Source of the DNA: Yersinia frederiksenii ATCC 33641
Lineage (GTDB): Bacteria; Pseudomonadota; Gammaproteobacteria; Enterobacterales; Enterobacteriaceae
Direction: 5' to 3'
Length of the DNA: 64,000 nt
Assembly: GCF_000754805.1 (NCBI RefSeq)
Contig: NZ_KN150731.1
Location: 2,901,886-2,965,885, forward strand
The translations under genes were made by a program, and so were the position numbers. Below, piece after piece: positions 22,210 to 31,070 of this stretch. The first letter of the stretch is position 1; the number at the start of each line of letters is the position of its first letter. The notes below the pieces were generated by a model that had not been told where the DNA came from, ran no database searches, and saw only the letters and a program-made list of their open reading frames with translations.

Positions 22210-23133
22210 ATGTATCACTTGCGTGTGCCCATAACAGAACAAGAACTCAAAGATTATTATCAATTCCGTTGGGAAATGTTACGCAAGCCGTTGCACCAAC
22301 CGGTTGGTTCTGAAAAAGATGCCTATGACGTGATGGCCCACCATCAAATGGTGGTGGATGAGCAGGGTAAACCTGTCGCTATTGGTCGATTGTATATCAA
22401 TGCTGATAATGAGGCCGCTATTCGTTTTCTGGCCGTCGATCCGTCAGTTCGCGCCAAAGGTTTAGGGACGCTGGTGGCAATGACGTTAGAGTCGGTCGCA
22501 CGTCAAGAGGGGGTAAAGCGGGTCGTCTGTAGTGCTCGTGAAGATGCGGTCGACTTCTTTGCTAAGCTGGGTTTTGTGAGTCAGGGAGAAATCACTGCTC
22601 CGCAAACTACACCAGTGCGCCACTTCTTAATGATCAAACCGGTTGTGACCATGGATGATATCCTGCATCGTCCTGATTGGTGCGCCCAGTTACAGCAAGC
22701 TTGGTATGATCATATTCCGCTCAGTGAAAAAATGGGGGTGCGCATCAGCCAATACACTGGCCAACGGTTTGTCACGACGATGCCGGAAGCAGGTAATCAG
22801 AATCCTCATCATACCTTATTTGCCGGTAGTCTCTTCTCTCTGGCGACTTTGACAGGCTGGGGGCTCATTTGGTTGTTACTACGTGAGCGCCATCTTGGCG
22901 GCACGATAATCCTCGCTGATGCCCACATTCGCTATAGTGCACCCGTTACCGGGCGGCCAAGAGCCGTTGCTGAGTTAAGTTCCCTAAGTGGAGATTTGGA
23001 TAGATTGGCGCGCGGCCGCCGTGCCAGAGTACAATTAGACGTCAATTTATTCGGTGATGAAAATGCTGGGGCTGTATTTTCTGGGACTTACATGGTGTTG
23101 CCTGTCAACGGTAGGAATGATGGCGTTAACTGA
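22210..23133 (+). CDS. fabY: FabY/YiiD, GNAT plus hotdog thioesterase fusion
   Basis: This two-domain protein has an N-terminal GNAT acetyltransferase fold (about 1-145, with [12 protein letters not shown] as the acetyl-CoA loop) and a C-terminal hotdog-type domain (about 155-305) with [15 protein letters not shown]. The E. coli homologue YiiD is described as an alternative acetyl-ACP-forming initiator of fatty acid synthesis. The 307-residue frame begins [13 protein letters not shown]. It is the last gene of the conserved block before the accessory region. Confidence 0.92.
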   Translation: MYHLRVPITEQELKDYYQFRWEMLRKPLHQPVGSEKDAYDVMAHHQMVVDEQGKPVAIGRLYINADNEAAIRFLAVDPSVRAKGLGTLVAMTLESVARQEGVKRVVCSAREDAVDFFAKLGFVSQGEITAPQTTPVRHFLMIKPVVTMDDILHRPDWCAQLQQAWYDHIPLSEKMGVRISQYTGQRFVTTMPEAGNQNPHHTLFAGSLFSLATLTGWGLIWLLLRERHLGGTIILADAHIRYSAPVTGRPRAVAELSSLSGDLDRLARGRRARVQLDVNLFGDENAGAVFSGTYMVLPVNGRNDGVN

Positions 23134-23662
23134 TTTTTATACAGGCCCGTTTACTAATAACAGATAAGCGGGTATTTAGTTTCTATCTGTCACTGTACTA
23201 TTAAACAGAGTTCTGTCAGGGCTCTGAGTATAATATCAGTTTAATATTTATTTTCCGTATTGGGCTAAATAAAAAATACGAAATTATTGAGAAATAAACC
23301 TATAAAAGCATTTTATAAATTGGGACATCACAATGTACCATTACTGATTACCCTGAATGGCTATCAGAGAAAAAATGCATCTCTCATCAAAGTACCTCTT
23401 ATAAAAAAGTGATATTTTATTTCTTAAAAATCCTTGTAATCAGAATGCCACTATTTAATTTTATAGTGGTAGTTTTCAATTAATTTTTTAAATGATTTAT
23501 ACAATAGTCTGAAAAGTAAATAGAGTAAATAATACACTAGACGCTGGAAGGGGATCGTTATTTAATGACTCAATAATCATTGTTAACTGCGGTTCGATAT
23601 TAATTATTAAAACCTAATGATTATTATATTACTTGCTATTATAAAGCATAGGAGTAAATAAG
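23134..23662. other. AT-rich gene-free region before the PAS-LuxR array
   Basis: These 529 bases are strongly AT-rich and carry stops in all frames. The stretch after 23600 (GATTATTATATTACTTGC, TATTATAAAGC) is the likely place for the promoter of the regulator array. Long AT-rich leaders of this kind are typical H-NS targets; that is an inference. I see no terminator hairpin for fabY with a clear T run. Confidence 0.5.
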
Positions 23663-23908
23663 ATGAACAAAGACTGGCATAGACAAGAAATTTTGGCGGC
23701 TATACGGAAGAAGAAAGGCTCTCTTTCAGCTTTATCAAGAGAAAGTGGGCTCTCACCAGGGACACTGTCTAATGCATTGACACGCCCGTGGCCAAAGGGT
23801 GAAATGATTATAGCGGAAGCTATTGGGATATCCCCTCAAGAGATATGGCCCAGCAGATTTATAGATTATAGCGGGTGTACCATTATTAGAAGGATAAGGA
23901 AAAACTAA
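23663..23908 (+). CDS. Ner/Nlp (SfsB)-like small HTH regulator
   Basis: This 81-residue protein is almost entirely a helix-turn-helix of the Mu Ner/Nlp type. DWHRQEILAAIRKKKGSL leads into LSRESGLSPGTLSNAL, followed by the family signature RPWPKGEMIIAEAIG and the IWPSRF box near 66-71. E. coli SfsB has the same layout. AGGAG lies eight bases before the ATG. The first PAS-LuxR gene starts 18 bases downstream, so the two are almost surely on one transcript, which suggests that this protein controls the array. The DNA target is unknown. Confidence 0.85.
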   Translation: MNKDWHRQEILAAIRKKKGSLSALSRESGLSPGTLSNALTRPWPKGEMIIAEAIGISPQEIWPSRFIDYSGCTIIRRIRKN

Positions 23909-23926
23909 ATTCAGGAGGAAAGTATA

Positions 23927-24619
23927 ATGGGGAAATCACTGTTAGACTCATTTAAAATGTTAATCCCCTTTTGGGAGAACAGCTCTGAATCTTGGGGGGT
24001 AAAAGATAACAAATCAATATTTGTCTATGCAAACGATAGATTTGGTGAGTTACTAGGTTTACCAGATGAATATAATGTGGAAGGGAGATTAGATGGGGAA
24101 CTTCCCGCTCCTACTGCAGAGTTTCAGGCTGAGTTTCAGGAGCATGATCGCCAGGCTATATTATCACAAGAACGCGCAACAACGATTGAAATACATGCCT
24201 TTGAACGGCGTTCTTATTTTCAACCTTACTTTTGTGATAAATACCCATTAATAGATGAGAATGGGACAGCTCAAGGGCTTATTTTTCATGCCAGGCCTGT
24301 ACAAGATATAATATTAACCCATTTGAATAAAATAAAAGTCCCGACATCGCTTATATTCACTCCTCCATCAGAGTCATTCTCTAAAAGGGAGTGGGAAGTG
24401 CTATTTTATATTTTACATTCATTTTCAAGTAGTGAGATTGCTAAGAAACTCCATCTTTCATCACGAACTGTTTGTAATATTACTCAAAAAATCTACAGCA
24501 AAGCAGGTGTTACTAGCAAACGCCAGATAGTGGAATATTGTTATGAGAAGAAAATTAATAATTATGTACCACAAAGCTTCTTTGAATATTCAGGCTCTTT
24601 TCCACTTGTGCAGTCATAA
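23927..24619 (+). CDS. PAS-LuxR solo regulator, array copy A
   Basis: This is the first of five tandem paralogues (230 residues). The N half (about 15-130) is a PAS-type sensor domain with SSESWGVKDNKS and DENGTAQGLIF. The C half (about 151-205) is a LuxR/GerE HTH: KREWEVLFYIL, EIAKKLHLSSRTV and KAGVTSKRQ. The usual autoinducer-binding domain of LuxR is absent, and no luxI gene is nearby. A conserved tail, YVPQSFFEYSGSFPL, ends the protein (residues 213-227). Photorhabdus carries many PAS4-LuxR solos of this architecture. A strong AGGAGG precedes the ATG. The ligand is unknown. Confidence 0.88.
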   Translation: MGKSLLDSFKMLIPFWENSSESWGVKDNKSIFVYANDRFGELLGLPDEYNVEGRLDGELPAPTAEFQAEFQEHDRQAILSQERATTIEIHAFERRSYFQPYFCDKYPLIDENGTAQGLIFHARPVQDIILTHLNKIKVPTSLIFTPPSESFSKREWEVLFYILHSFSSSEIAKKLHLSSRTVCNITQKIYSKAGVTSKRQIVEYCYEKKINNYVPQSFFEYSGSFPLVQS

Positions 24620-24648
24620 GGAGTTGTCAGTTTAATAGGGACATAGTG

Positions 24649-25335
24649 ATGAAAAAAATAGCGATTGATTCATTTGATGTATTAATACGATTTTGGGAGC
24701 ATAGCTCTGAACCTTGGGGGATAAAAGATAATCAATCAAAGTTTATCTATGCTAATAATCGATTTAATAAACTACTAGACTTACCTGATAAATATAATGT
24801 TGAGGGACGTTCAGATGGTGAACTTCCTACACCCATATCTGAATTTGAGGTAGAATTTCAGGAGCATGACCGTAAAGTTGAACTACTACAGGATCGTATC
24901 ACATCTGTTGAGGTACATGAGTGGGATGGTCTTTCATATTTTAAACCTAATTTTTGTGATAAGTACCCATTAATAGATGAGAATGGTATCTCTCAAGGGG
25001 TTATTTTCCATGTAAGGCCAGTGGAAGATATAATATTAACCCATTTAAATAAAATAAAAATCCCCACATCACTGATATTCAGCCCACCATCTGATTTATT
25101 TACTAAAAGAGAGTGGGAAGTACTATTTTATATATTACATGCATTTTCAAGTGGTGAGATTGCTAAAAAACTCCATTTATCATCCCGAACAATCAATAAT
25201 GTTATCCAGAGTATATATAAAAAATCTGATGTTACCAACAAACAGCAGGTTATAGAGTATTGCTATGAAAAGAAGATCCATAATTATGTACCACAGAGCT
25301 TCTTCGAATACTCAGGGTCTTTTCCTCTGAGATAG
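24649..25335 (+). CDS. PAS-LuxR solo regulator, array copy B
   Basis: The second paralogue has 228 residues in the same PAS-plus-HTH layout. Its recognition helix reads SSRTINNVIQSIYKK. I chose the ATG at 24649 with AGGG eight bases upstream; a GTG just before it is in frame. The gap after copy A is 29 bases. Bases 24967-25081 are identical to 25689-25803 of copy C, evidence of recent exchange between copies. The protein ends YSGSFPLR, one residue type different from its neighbours. Confidence 0.88.
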   Translation: MKKIAIDSFDVLIRFWEHSSEPWGIKDNQSKFIYANNRFNKLLDLPDKYNVEGRSDGELPTPISEFEVEFQEHDRKVELLQDRITSVEVHEWDGLSYFKPNFCDKYPLIDENGISQGVIFHVRPVEDIILTHLNKIKIPTSLIFSPPSDLFTKREWEVLFYILHAFSSGEIAKKLHLSSRTINNVIQSIYKKSDVTNKQQVIEYCYEKKIHNYVPQSFFEYSGSFPLR

Positions 25336-25370
25336 GATAAGGCATAACTTATTTTAGGAGAGAAACAGAG

Positions 25371-26057
25371 ATGGATAAATCACTGTTAAACTCACTAGAA
25401 CCATTAATACGGTTTTGGGAGCACAGTTCTGAACCTTGGGGGATAAGAGATAATCAGTCAAGATTTGTTTATTCAAATAAGGAGAACAATAAATTAATGG
25501 GGTTACCTGATAAGTATAATGTGGAGGGGCAGTTAGATGGGGAACTTCCTACTCTAATATCAGAGTTTCAAGCTGAATTTCAAGCGCATGACCGTAAAGT
25601 TGAGTTATCACAAGATCGGATAACCTCGGCGGAAATACATAAATGGTATAGACGATCCTATTTTCAGCCTAAATTTTGTGATAAGTATCCATTAATAGAT
25701 GAGAATGGTATCTCTCAAGGGGTTATTTTCCATGTAAGGCCAGTGGAAGATATAATATTAACCCATTTAAATAAAATAAAAATCCCCACATCACTGATAT
25801 TCACTCCACCATCTGATTTGTTCACCAAAAGAGAGTGGGAGGTGTTATTTTATATTTTACATGCATTTTCAAGTAATGAAATTGCTGAAAAACTTCATCT
25901 ATCACGACGAACGGTGAATAATGTCATCCAGAATATATATAGAAAATCCGGTGTTACCAGCAAAAAGCAGATTATAGAGTATTGCTATGAAAAGAAGATC
26001 CATAATTATGTTCCACAGAGCTTCTTTGAATACTTGGGGTCTTTTCCACTAATGTAA
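25371..26057 (+). CDS. PAS-LuxR solo regulator, array copy C (mosaic)
   Basis: The third paralogue (228 residues) has a distinctive PAS domain with FVYSNKENNKLMGL and HKWYRRSYFQPKF where the others have NxR and DGxSYF. Its HTH (SRRTVNNVIQNIYRK) is the same as in copy E. Two perfect identity tracts, one shared with B (25689-25803) and one with E (25826-25978), cover nearly all of the DNA from the late PAS domain through the HTH. A purine-rich GGAGAG lies upstream of the ATG. The gap after B is 35 bases. Confidence 0.88.
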   Translation: MDKSLLNSLEPLIRFWEHSSEPWGIRDNQSRFVYSNKENNKLMGLPDKYNVEGQLDGELPTLISEFQAEFQAHDRKVELSQDRITSAEIHKWYRRSYFQPKFCDKYPLIDENGISQGVIFHVRPVEDIILTHLNKIKIPTSLIFTPPSDLFTKREWEVLFYILHAFSSNEIAEKLHLSRRTVNNVIQNIYRKSGVTSKKQIIEYCYEKKIHNYVPQSFFEYLGSFPLM

Positions 26058-26091
26058 GATAAGATCTAATTAAAATAGAGAGGACATGGTG

Positions 26092-26778
26092 ATGGATAAA
26101 AAAATATTCAAATCACTAAAGTTATTAATACCATTTTGGGAGCGCAGTTCAGAGCCTTGGGCTGTAAAAGATAGTCAATCAAGATTTGTTTATGCAAACC
26201 TCAGAGTTAATAAATTATTCAATTTACCCGATAAATATAATATAGAAGGACGACTTGATGGCGAAATTCCCACTCCAGCAGCAGAATTTCAGGAGGAATT
26301 TCAGAGGCAAGACCGCAAAGTTGTTTTATTACAAGATCGTGTCACATCTGTTGATATACAGTTATATGATGGGGTTTCATATTTCACTCCTTATTTCTGT
26401 GATAAATTTCCATTAATAGATGAGAATGGTGTGTCTCAGGGTATTATTTGGCATGGTAGTCCTGTGACAGACACAATATTATCACGCCTAAATAAAATAA
26501 AAGTTCCCACATCCCTGATGTTTACCCCTCCATCTGATTTATTCTCTAAAAGAGAGTGGGAGGTGCTTTTTTATATTTTACATGCGTTCTCAAGCCGCGA
26601 GATTGCCAAAAGGCTCCAATTATCATCGGGGAGTGTGAACAATATTATTCAAAAAATCTATAGTAAAGCTGGCGTAACTAATAGGCGGCAAGCGGTAGAG
26701 TACTGTTATGAAAATAAAATAGATAATTATGTTCCTCAAAGCTTCTTCGAGTACTCAGGGTCCTTCCCACTTATGTAG
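26092..26778 (+). CDS. PAS-LuxR solo regulator, array copy D
   Basis: The fourth paralogue has 228 residues. It has the most divergent DNA-recognition helix of the five (QLSSGSVNNIIQKIYSK, with Gly-Ser in place of Arg-Thr) and a PAS end reading GIIWHGSPVTD. The start at 26092 has AGAGG eight bases upstream; an ATG six bases earlier is in frame. It lies 34 bases after copy C. The changed recognition residues suggest a DNA target different from that of C and E. Confidence 0.88.
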   Translation: MDKKIFKSLKLLIPFWERSSEPWAVKDSQSRFVYANLRVNKLFNLPDKYNIEGRLDGEIPTPAAEFQEEFQRQDRKVVLLQDRVTSVDIQLYDGVSYFTPYFCDKFPLIDENGVSQGIIWHGSPVTDTILSRLNKIKVPTSLMFTPPSDLFSKREWEVLFYILHAFSSREIAKRLQLSSGSVNNIIQKIYSKAGVTNRRQAVEYCYENKIDNYVPQSFFEYSGSFPLM

Positions 26779-26814
26779 TTGTAAGGAATCGGTAAAATTA
26801 AAAGGGAGGCGGTG

Positions 26815-27501
26815 ATGGATGAAACACTATTCAACTCACTGAAGTTATTAATACCATTTTGGGAGCGCAGCGCAGAACCTTGGGGCGCAAGAGATAATCA
26901 ATCTAGATTTATTTATGCAAATCCTAGGTATCATAAATTATTGTCTCTACCCAATAAGTACAGCTTGGAAGGGCGAGTCGATGGTGATGTTCCTTCACCC
27001 ACCTCAGAGTTTCAGACTGAGTGGCAGGAACATGACCGTCAGGTGGAACTATTACAAGACCGGGTGACAACAATTGAAATACATACATGGGATGGGAATT
27101 CATATTTTCAGCCCTATTTCAGTGAAAAATTTCCATTAATAGATCAAAATGGGATCTCTCAGGGAGTTATTTTTCATGGTAGGCCAGTCAATGATCTTGT
27201 GTTAACCCGCTTAACTAAAATAAAAGTTCCCACATCCCTGATGTTTACCCCACCATCTGATTTGTTCATCAAAAGAGAGTGGGAGGTGTTATTTTATATT
27301 TTACATGCATTTTCAAGTAATGAAATTGCTGAAAAACTTCATCTATCACGACGAACGGTGAATAATGTCATCCAGAATATATATAGAAAATCCGGTGTTA
27401 CCAGCAAAAAGCAGATTATAGAATATTGTTATGAAAACAAGATCCATAATTATGTTCCCCAAAGCTTCTTTGAATACTCTGGGTCCTTCCCACTTATGTA
27501 G
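26815..27501 (+). CDS. PAS-LuxR solo regulator, array copy E
   Basis: The fifth and last paralogue (228 residues) has a PAS domain that differs clearly from that of C (FIYANPRYHKLLSLPNKY, WQEHDRQVE, YFSEKFPLIDQNG). Its HTH is the same as in C and is encoded by a 153-base identical stretch (27270-27422). GGGAGG precedes the ATG with a five-base spacer. A terminator follows directly, ending the array. So the sensors differ while the DNA-binding parts of C and E match. Confidence 0.88.
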   Translation: MDETLFNSLKLLIPFWERSAEPWGARDNQSRFIYANPRYHKLLSLPNKYSLEGRVDGDVPSPTSEFQTEWQEHDRQVELLQDRVTTIEIHTWDGNSYFQPYFSEKFPLIDQNGISQGVIFHGRPVNDLVLTRLTKIKVPTSLMFTPPSDLFIKREWEVLFYILHAFSSNEIAEKLHLSRRTVNNVIQNIYRKSGVTSKKQIIEYCYENKIHNYVPQSFFEYSGSFPLM

Positions 27502-27511
27502 GATCTTTTAT

Positions 27512-27551
27512 GCCGATTGCGGTCACTCTTTCATGCAATCGGCGGTTTTAT
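27512..27551 (+). terminator. terminator of the PAS-LuxR array
   Basis: A nine-base perfect stem, GCCGATTGC/GCAATCGGC, with a 14-base loop is followed by GGTTTTATT. It is eleven bases after the last array gene and 40 bases before the end of the oppositely oriented yicH. Confidence 0.8.
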
Positions 27552-27590
27552 TCAATGTGACATGAAAATCAAGATACTCTGTATGCCTCT

Positions 27591-29300
27591 TTATTGCCCC
27601 GTAACGGCGTGCACCTCACCATGCTGCATAGTTTGATTAACTTGCTGCCCGTGGCTGTCAGTCGCGTGTAGAGAGCCACTCACGGTAGGTTTTAATGCGA
27701 GTTCTGCTGCCAGACGAGCTTTTATCTGTAATTTCAGATTACCTAGCCCTTGCAGAGGTAATGCTGGCCACCCCCAATTTTGTAAGATATCGAGATCAAC
27801 AGAACGGCCAGTCAACACTAAAGATAGGTCTCGGTCGGGTGTTTGATCAATGCTGGCGGTAGCCTCCAATAACCCCTCTTTAGTGAAAGCACTTAAATCA
27901 CTAAATGTTATTTGTTGTTCATTAGCGTTCAGAGCGAGCGATGGGCGACGAACATCGTTTTTGTTAAAAGTCGCATTTCCGGCATTCAACATCAATGAAC
28001 CAGACCACACTCCCCACTGATGATTTTTGGCCAGCAGCAAGTTAGTCCCAGCGGCGTCCAGCGACGTAATCTGGAATGGAAAGTCAGGGCTAATATCAAT
28101 CAACAAGTTACGATTAGCATTCAACTTGCCGACATACACTTCTGACAGCCAGTGAGGCAGAGTCTGTTGCCATTGCTGCTTCCAATCGGCAGGTAGGGTA
28201 TAAACCAACGCCACGAGGGTTAGCTCATCTAGCTGTAAGCGGCCAGTATTGCGTGCCCAACTGCCTTGAGTTCTTAATAGGCCGTCTTGCCAACGAGTGG
28301 AAAACTGGCTAATGGCAACACCTGTAGGCGATAAGATAAATGTCGCGATCGGGTCGATAAGATGAATATTACCTTTAACAATATCGCCAGCATTGAAGGA
28401 CAGCTCCCCATCATCACTTTGCCAGTCACCTTGCTTAAACGTGATATTTCTTAGTGTCAGGTCTAAATCATTAAAGGCCCAGTTTTTCCCTTCGACACGA
28501 GCATCAATTAAATCAAAGCGTTTTAACGTAATGGGGGGAAGCTGCAAATAAGTATTCCAGACATCTTCTAGTGATGCTGGTGTTTGCAAACGAATATTAC
28601 TTAAGCGCATGCGATCAACCAACCAACTGCCGTCGGCGGCTTGACTGGCATTACCCGTGAGTTCGCCCTGCGCGATATCTGCGCCGAAATTATTCAGCGT
28701 AAGTGCATTTTTCTGTATTGAGCCTTGCAGATAAAGTTTCTGAGCGGTGATGCCATTAATGGTCAACGAACCCGCACTAAACTGGAATTGGGCATTTTCA
28801 CCCAGACTGTTGCCCGGTAGTGGCAGCCAAGGGACTAGGCCGCCATTGACTTGCTGACCGGTAACTTTCCACTGACCTGTTGCACTTTTGGGCTCAATAG
28901 TGGTGTTCAGCGCCATATTGGTCAGTTGTAAGGTATCGGCCTGCAAAGGTAATGGCGAGGTGCTGTTATTGAGAGTTAAATTACCATTTTGCAGAGTAAG
29001 GCTGAGAAGATGGTGCGGCTCTGTCAGCTGCCGCCAACTCAGACCAAACAGGACCTGCTGGGCGGTCAGTAATGGCGGCTGATTCGCGCGGCCCAGTGTG
29101 ACATCAGTAAAACTGATTTGCCCGGGTTGTGACCATGAGTGATCTATTTTCCCCAGAGAGAGGCGATATTCGCTGTTATCACTGACCCAACGGCTTAACC
29201 AGCCGGCAGCCCAACTGGTCTGGAGCAATACGTAACACAGCACTACAGACAGCACCAGTAGCAATAATAACGTTAGCAGCACTTTCCCGAGAAATTTCAT
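27591..29300 (-). CDS. yicH: YicH, AsmA-family envelope protein
   Basis: This AsmA-like protein of 569 residues equals E. coli YicH in length. One N-terminal membrane anchor (about residues 5-27) is followed by a long periplasmic beta-rich region. The AsmA family is implicated in phospholipid transport between the membranes; the role of YicH itself is not settled. The minus-strand start follows a weak ribosome site. xanP lies upstream in the same direction but behind a terminator. Confidence 0.92.
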   Translation of the reverse strand: MKFLGKVLLTLLLLLVLSVVLCYVLLQTSWAAGWLSRWVSDNSEYRLSLGKIDHSWSQPGQISFTDVTLGRANQPPLLTAQQVLFGLSWRQLTEPHHLLSLTLQNGNLTLNNSTSPLPLQADTLQLTNMALNTTIEPKSATGQWKVTGQQVNGGLVPWLPLPGNSLGENAQFQFSAGSLTINGITAQKLYLQGSIQKNALTLNNFGADIAQGELTGNASQAADGSWLVDRMRLSNIRLQTPASLEDVWNTYLQLPPITLKRFDLIDARVEGKNWAFNDLDLTLRNITFKQGDWQSDDGELSFNAGDIVKGNIHLIDPIATFILSPTGVAISQFSTRWQDGLLRTQGSWARNTGRLQLDELTLVALVYTLPADWKQQWQQTLPHWLSEVYVGKLNANRNLLIDISPDFPFQITSLDAAGTNLLLAKNHQWGVWSGSLMLNAGNATFNKNDVRRPSLALNANEQQITFSDLSAFTKEGLLEATASIDQTPDRDLSLVLTGRSVDLDILQNWGWPALPLQGLGNLKLQIKARLAAELALKPTVSGSLHATDSHGQQVNQTMQHGEVHAVTGQ

Positions 29301-29391
29301 CCGGTTTTTCCACGCCTATCGGTATACGGAACCCTGTTTATGCCGCAAATTGTCCATTAGCTCAATAGACAATCAGTTATCGAAGCATAAA

Positions 29392-29423
29392 AAAATGGCC
29401 GGTATCGTTTACGACCGGCCATT
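29392..29423 (-). terminator. xanP terminator
   Basis: An eleven-base stem, AAATGGCCGGT/ACCGGCCATTT, is followed on the minus strand by a T run. It lies just after xanP and separates it from yicH. Confidence 0.85.
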
Positions 29424-29446
29424 TCTGTGACGTGTTAGTGAAAAGA

Positions 29447-30832
29447 TTATTTTTCTTGTGGGAAGAGGAGGTTAAGTACAATGGCCGTAATACCACCGGC
29501 GGCAATCCCTGAGGAAAGTAAAGTTTTCACCCAGTCAGGTGCAAATTGCAGAATCAAGGGTTGCTGTGCTACACCCATACCTACTGCTAATGATAATGCC
29601 ATAATCATAATTGCGCGGCGGTTAAGAGTTTCGCGTGACACAATACGCACGCCGGAGGCAGCAATGGTGCCGAACATCACGAGGGTTGCTCCACCCAGAA
29701 CTGGTTCAGGGATGTGTTGCACAAATCCAGCTACCGCGGGGAATAGACCCAGAACAATCAGCATCAGTGCCACAACAAAACCAACATAGCGGCTGGCAAC
29801 ACCGGTCAACTGGATCACGCCGTTGTTCTGACCGAAACAAGAGTTAGGGAAGGTGTTGAACACGGCTGATAGCATGGAGTTCAAACCATTCGCTAATACG
29901 CCGCCCTTCAGGCGTTTCATATACAACGGGCCATGAACAGGCTGTTCTGACACATCTGAGGTTGCTGTGATGTCGCCAATGGTTTCAAGCGAGGTAACCA
30001 TAAAGATAAGCATCAATGGCACCAGTAGATTCCAATCAAAAGACAAACCATAGTATAGCGGCGTGGGAATGGTAATTAGGGCTGTATCGACGACCGGGCG
30101 GCTTTCCGGCAACATACCCAGCGTCCAGGCCAGCAGATAACCTACCGCCATAGCGATAACCAGAGAAGCGACGCGCAGATACGGGTTGCGCTGGCGGTTG
30201 AGTAAAATAATGACTAACAGTACTGAACCGGCTAATAACAGGTTCTTCGGTGAGCCAAAGGTATGGTCGCTCATTGCGCCATAACCGCCACCAATAGATG
30301 TCAGCCCAACCTGAATCAATGATAACCCGATAATCATCACCACAATCCCGGATACTAGTGGTGTAATAATGCGGCGTGCCAGATGTAGGAAGCGGGAGAG
30401 TATAATTTCAGTACAGGATGCGACCATCAAAGTACCGAACAGTGCTGCCATCATGGTAGGGATATCCGCCCCACCATTCTTCAGCGCCAGTCCACCCATA
30501 ATCAGTGGAGAAACAAAGTTAAAACTGGTGCCTTGAATCGATAACAGACCGGAGCCCACCGGCCCCCAAGTTTTAATTTGCAGCAGTGATGCCAAACCAG
30601 ATGCAAACAGCGACATGCTGATAATGCGTTGGGTATCTTCCGCCGGTAATCCCAATGCCTGACAAATCAACAGGCCAGGGGTTATTACCGCAACAAACAT
30701 GGCCAATAAGTGTTGGCATGCAGCAAACAGTGTTTGGGCGATGGGTGGGCGGTCTTCTAAACGATAAATGAGTTCGCTGGGGCGAGTTGTTGCCTGCTGT
30801 GGTACATCAAGTTCGACGGATTGCGTAGACAT
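29447..30832 (-). CDS. xanP: XanP, xanthine permease (NCS2 family)
   Basis: This proton-driven xanthine importer of the inner membrane belongs to the NAT/NCS2 family, with about 14 membrane segments. Visible signatures are [19 protein letters not shown]-type sequence near 280-300 and [14 protein letters not shown] near 333-346, the NAT motif region. The start was placed at [10 protein letters not shown], giving 461 residues, to match the N-terminal length of E. coli XanP; an ATG 33 bases upstream in the same frame is an alternative. Confidence 0.93.
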   Translation of the reverse strand: MSTQSVELDVPQQATTRPSELIYRLEDRPPIAQTLFAACQHLLAMFVAVITPGLLICQALGLPAEDTQRIISMSLFASGLASLLQIKTWGPVGSGLLSIQGTSFNFVSPLIMGGLALKNGGADIPTMMAALFGTLMVASCTEIILSRFLHLARRIITPLVSGIVVMIIGLSLIQVGLTSIGGGYGAMSDHTFGSPKNLLLAGSVLLVIILLNRQRNPYLRVASLVIAMAVGYLLAWTLGMLPESRPVVDTALITIPTPLYYGLSFDWNLLVPLMLIFMVTSLETIGDITATSDVSEQPVHGPLYMKRLKGGVLANGLNSMLSAVFNTFPNSCFGQNNGVIQLTGVASRYVGFVVALMLIVLGLFPAVAGFVQHIPEPVLGGATLVMFGTIAASGVRIVSRETLNRRAIMIMALSLAVGMGVAQQPLILQFAPDWVKTLLSSGIAAGGITAIVLNLLFPQEK

Positions 30833-31070
30833 GGAGTGGCATTCCCGGATCGGCAAAGAGGGCATTTTAATGATCCGCCTCACAAAAGCAATCGGTTGCG
30901 CCGTATTTTTATAAATATTCTTATCGGGTGCTCATTCATGTTTTTCTATTACTAAACTTGTAATTAACGGCATTTTTTTTTCTAATCCCCCTCTAACTGC
31001 TTTGGCGTTTATTAAGGAAATGTCTAACGTCATATTTTCACTCGATATTTTAATCGCATGGAGTACGAAG

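Noticed and set aside
23927-27501. Prophage or integron reading of the repeated genes
   Set aside because: No integrase, attC-like sites, phage structural genes or tRNA are present. The repeats are full coding paralogues.
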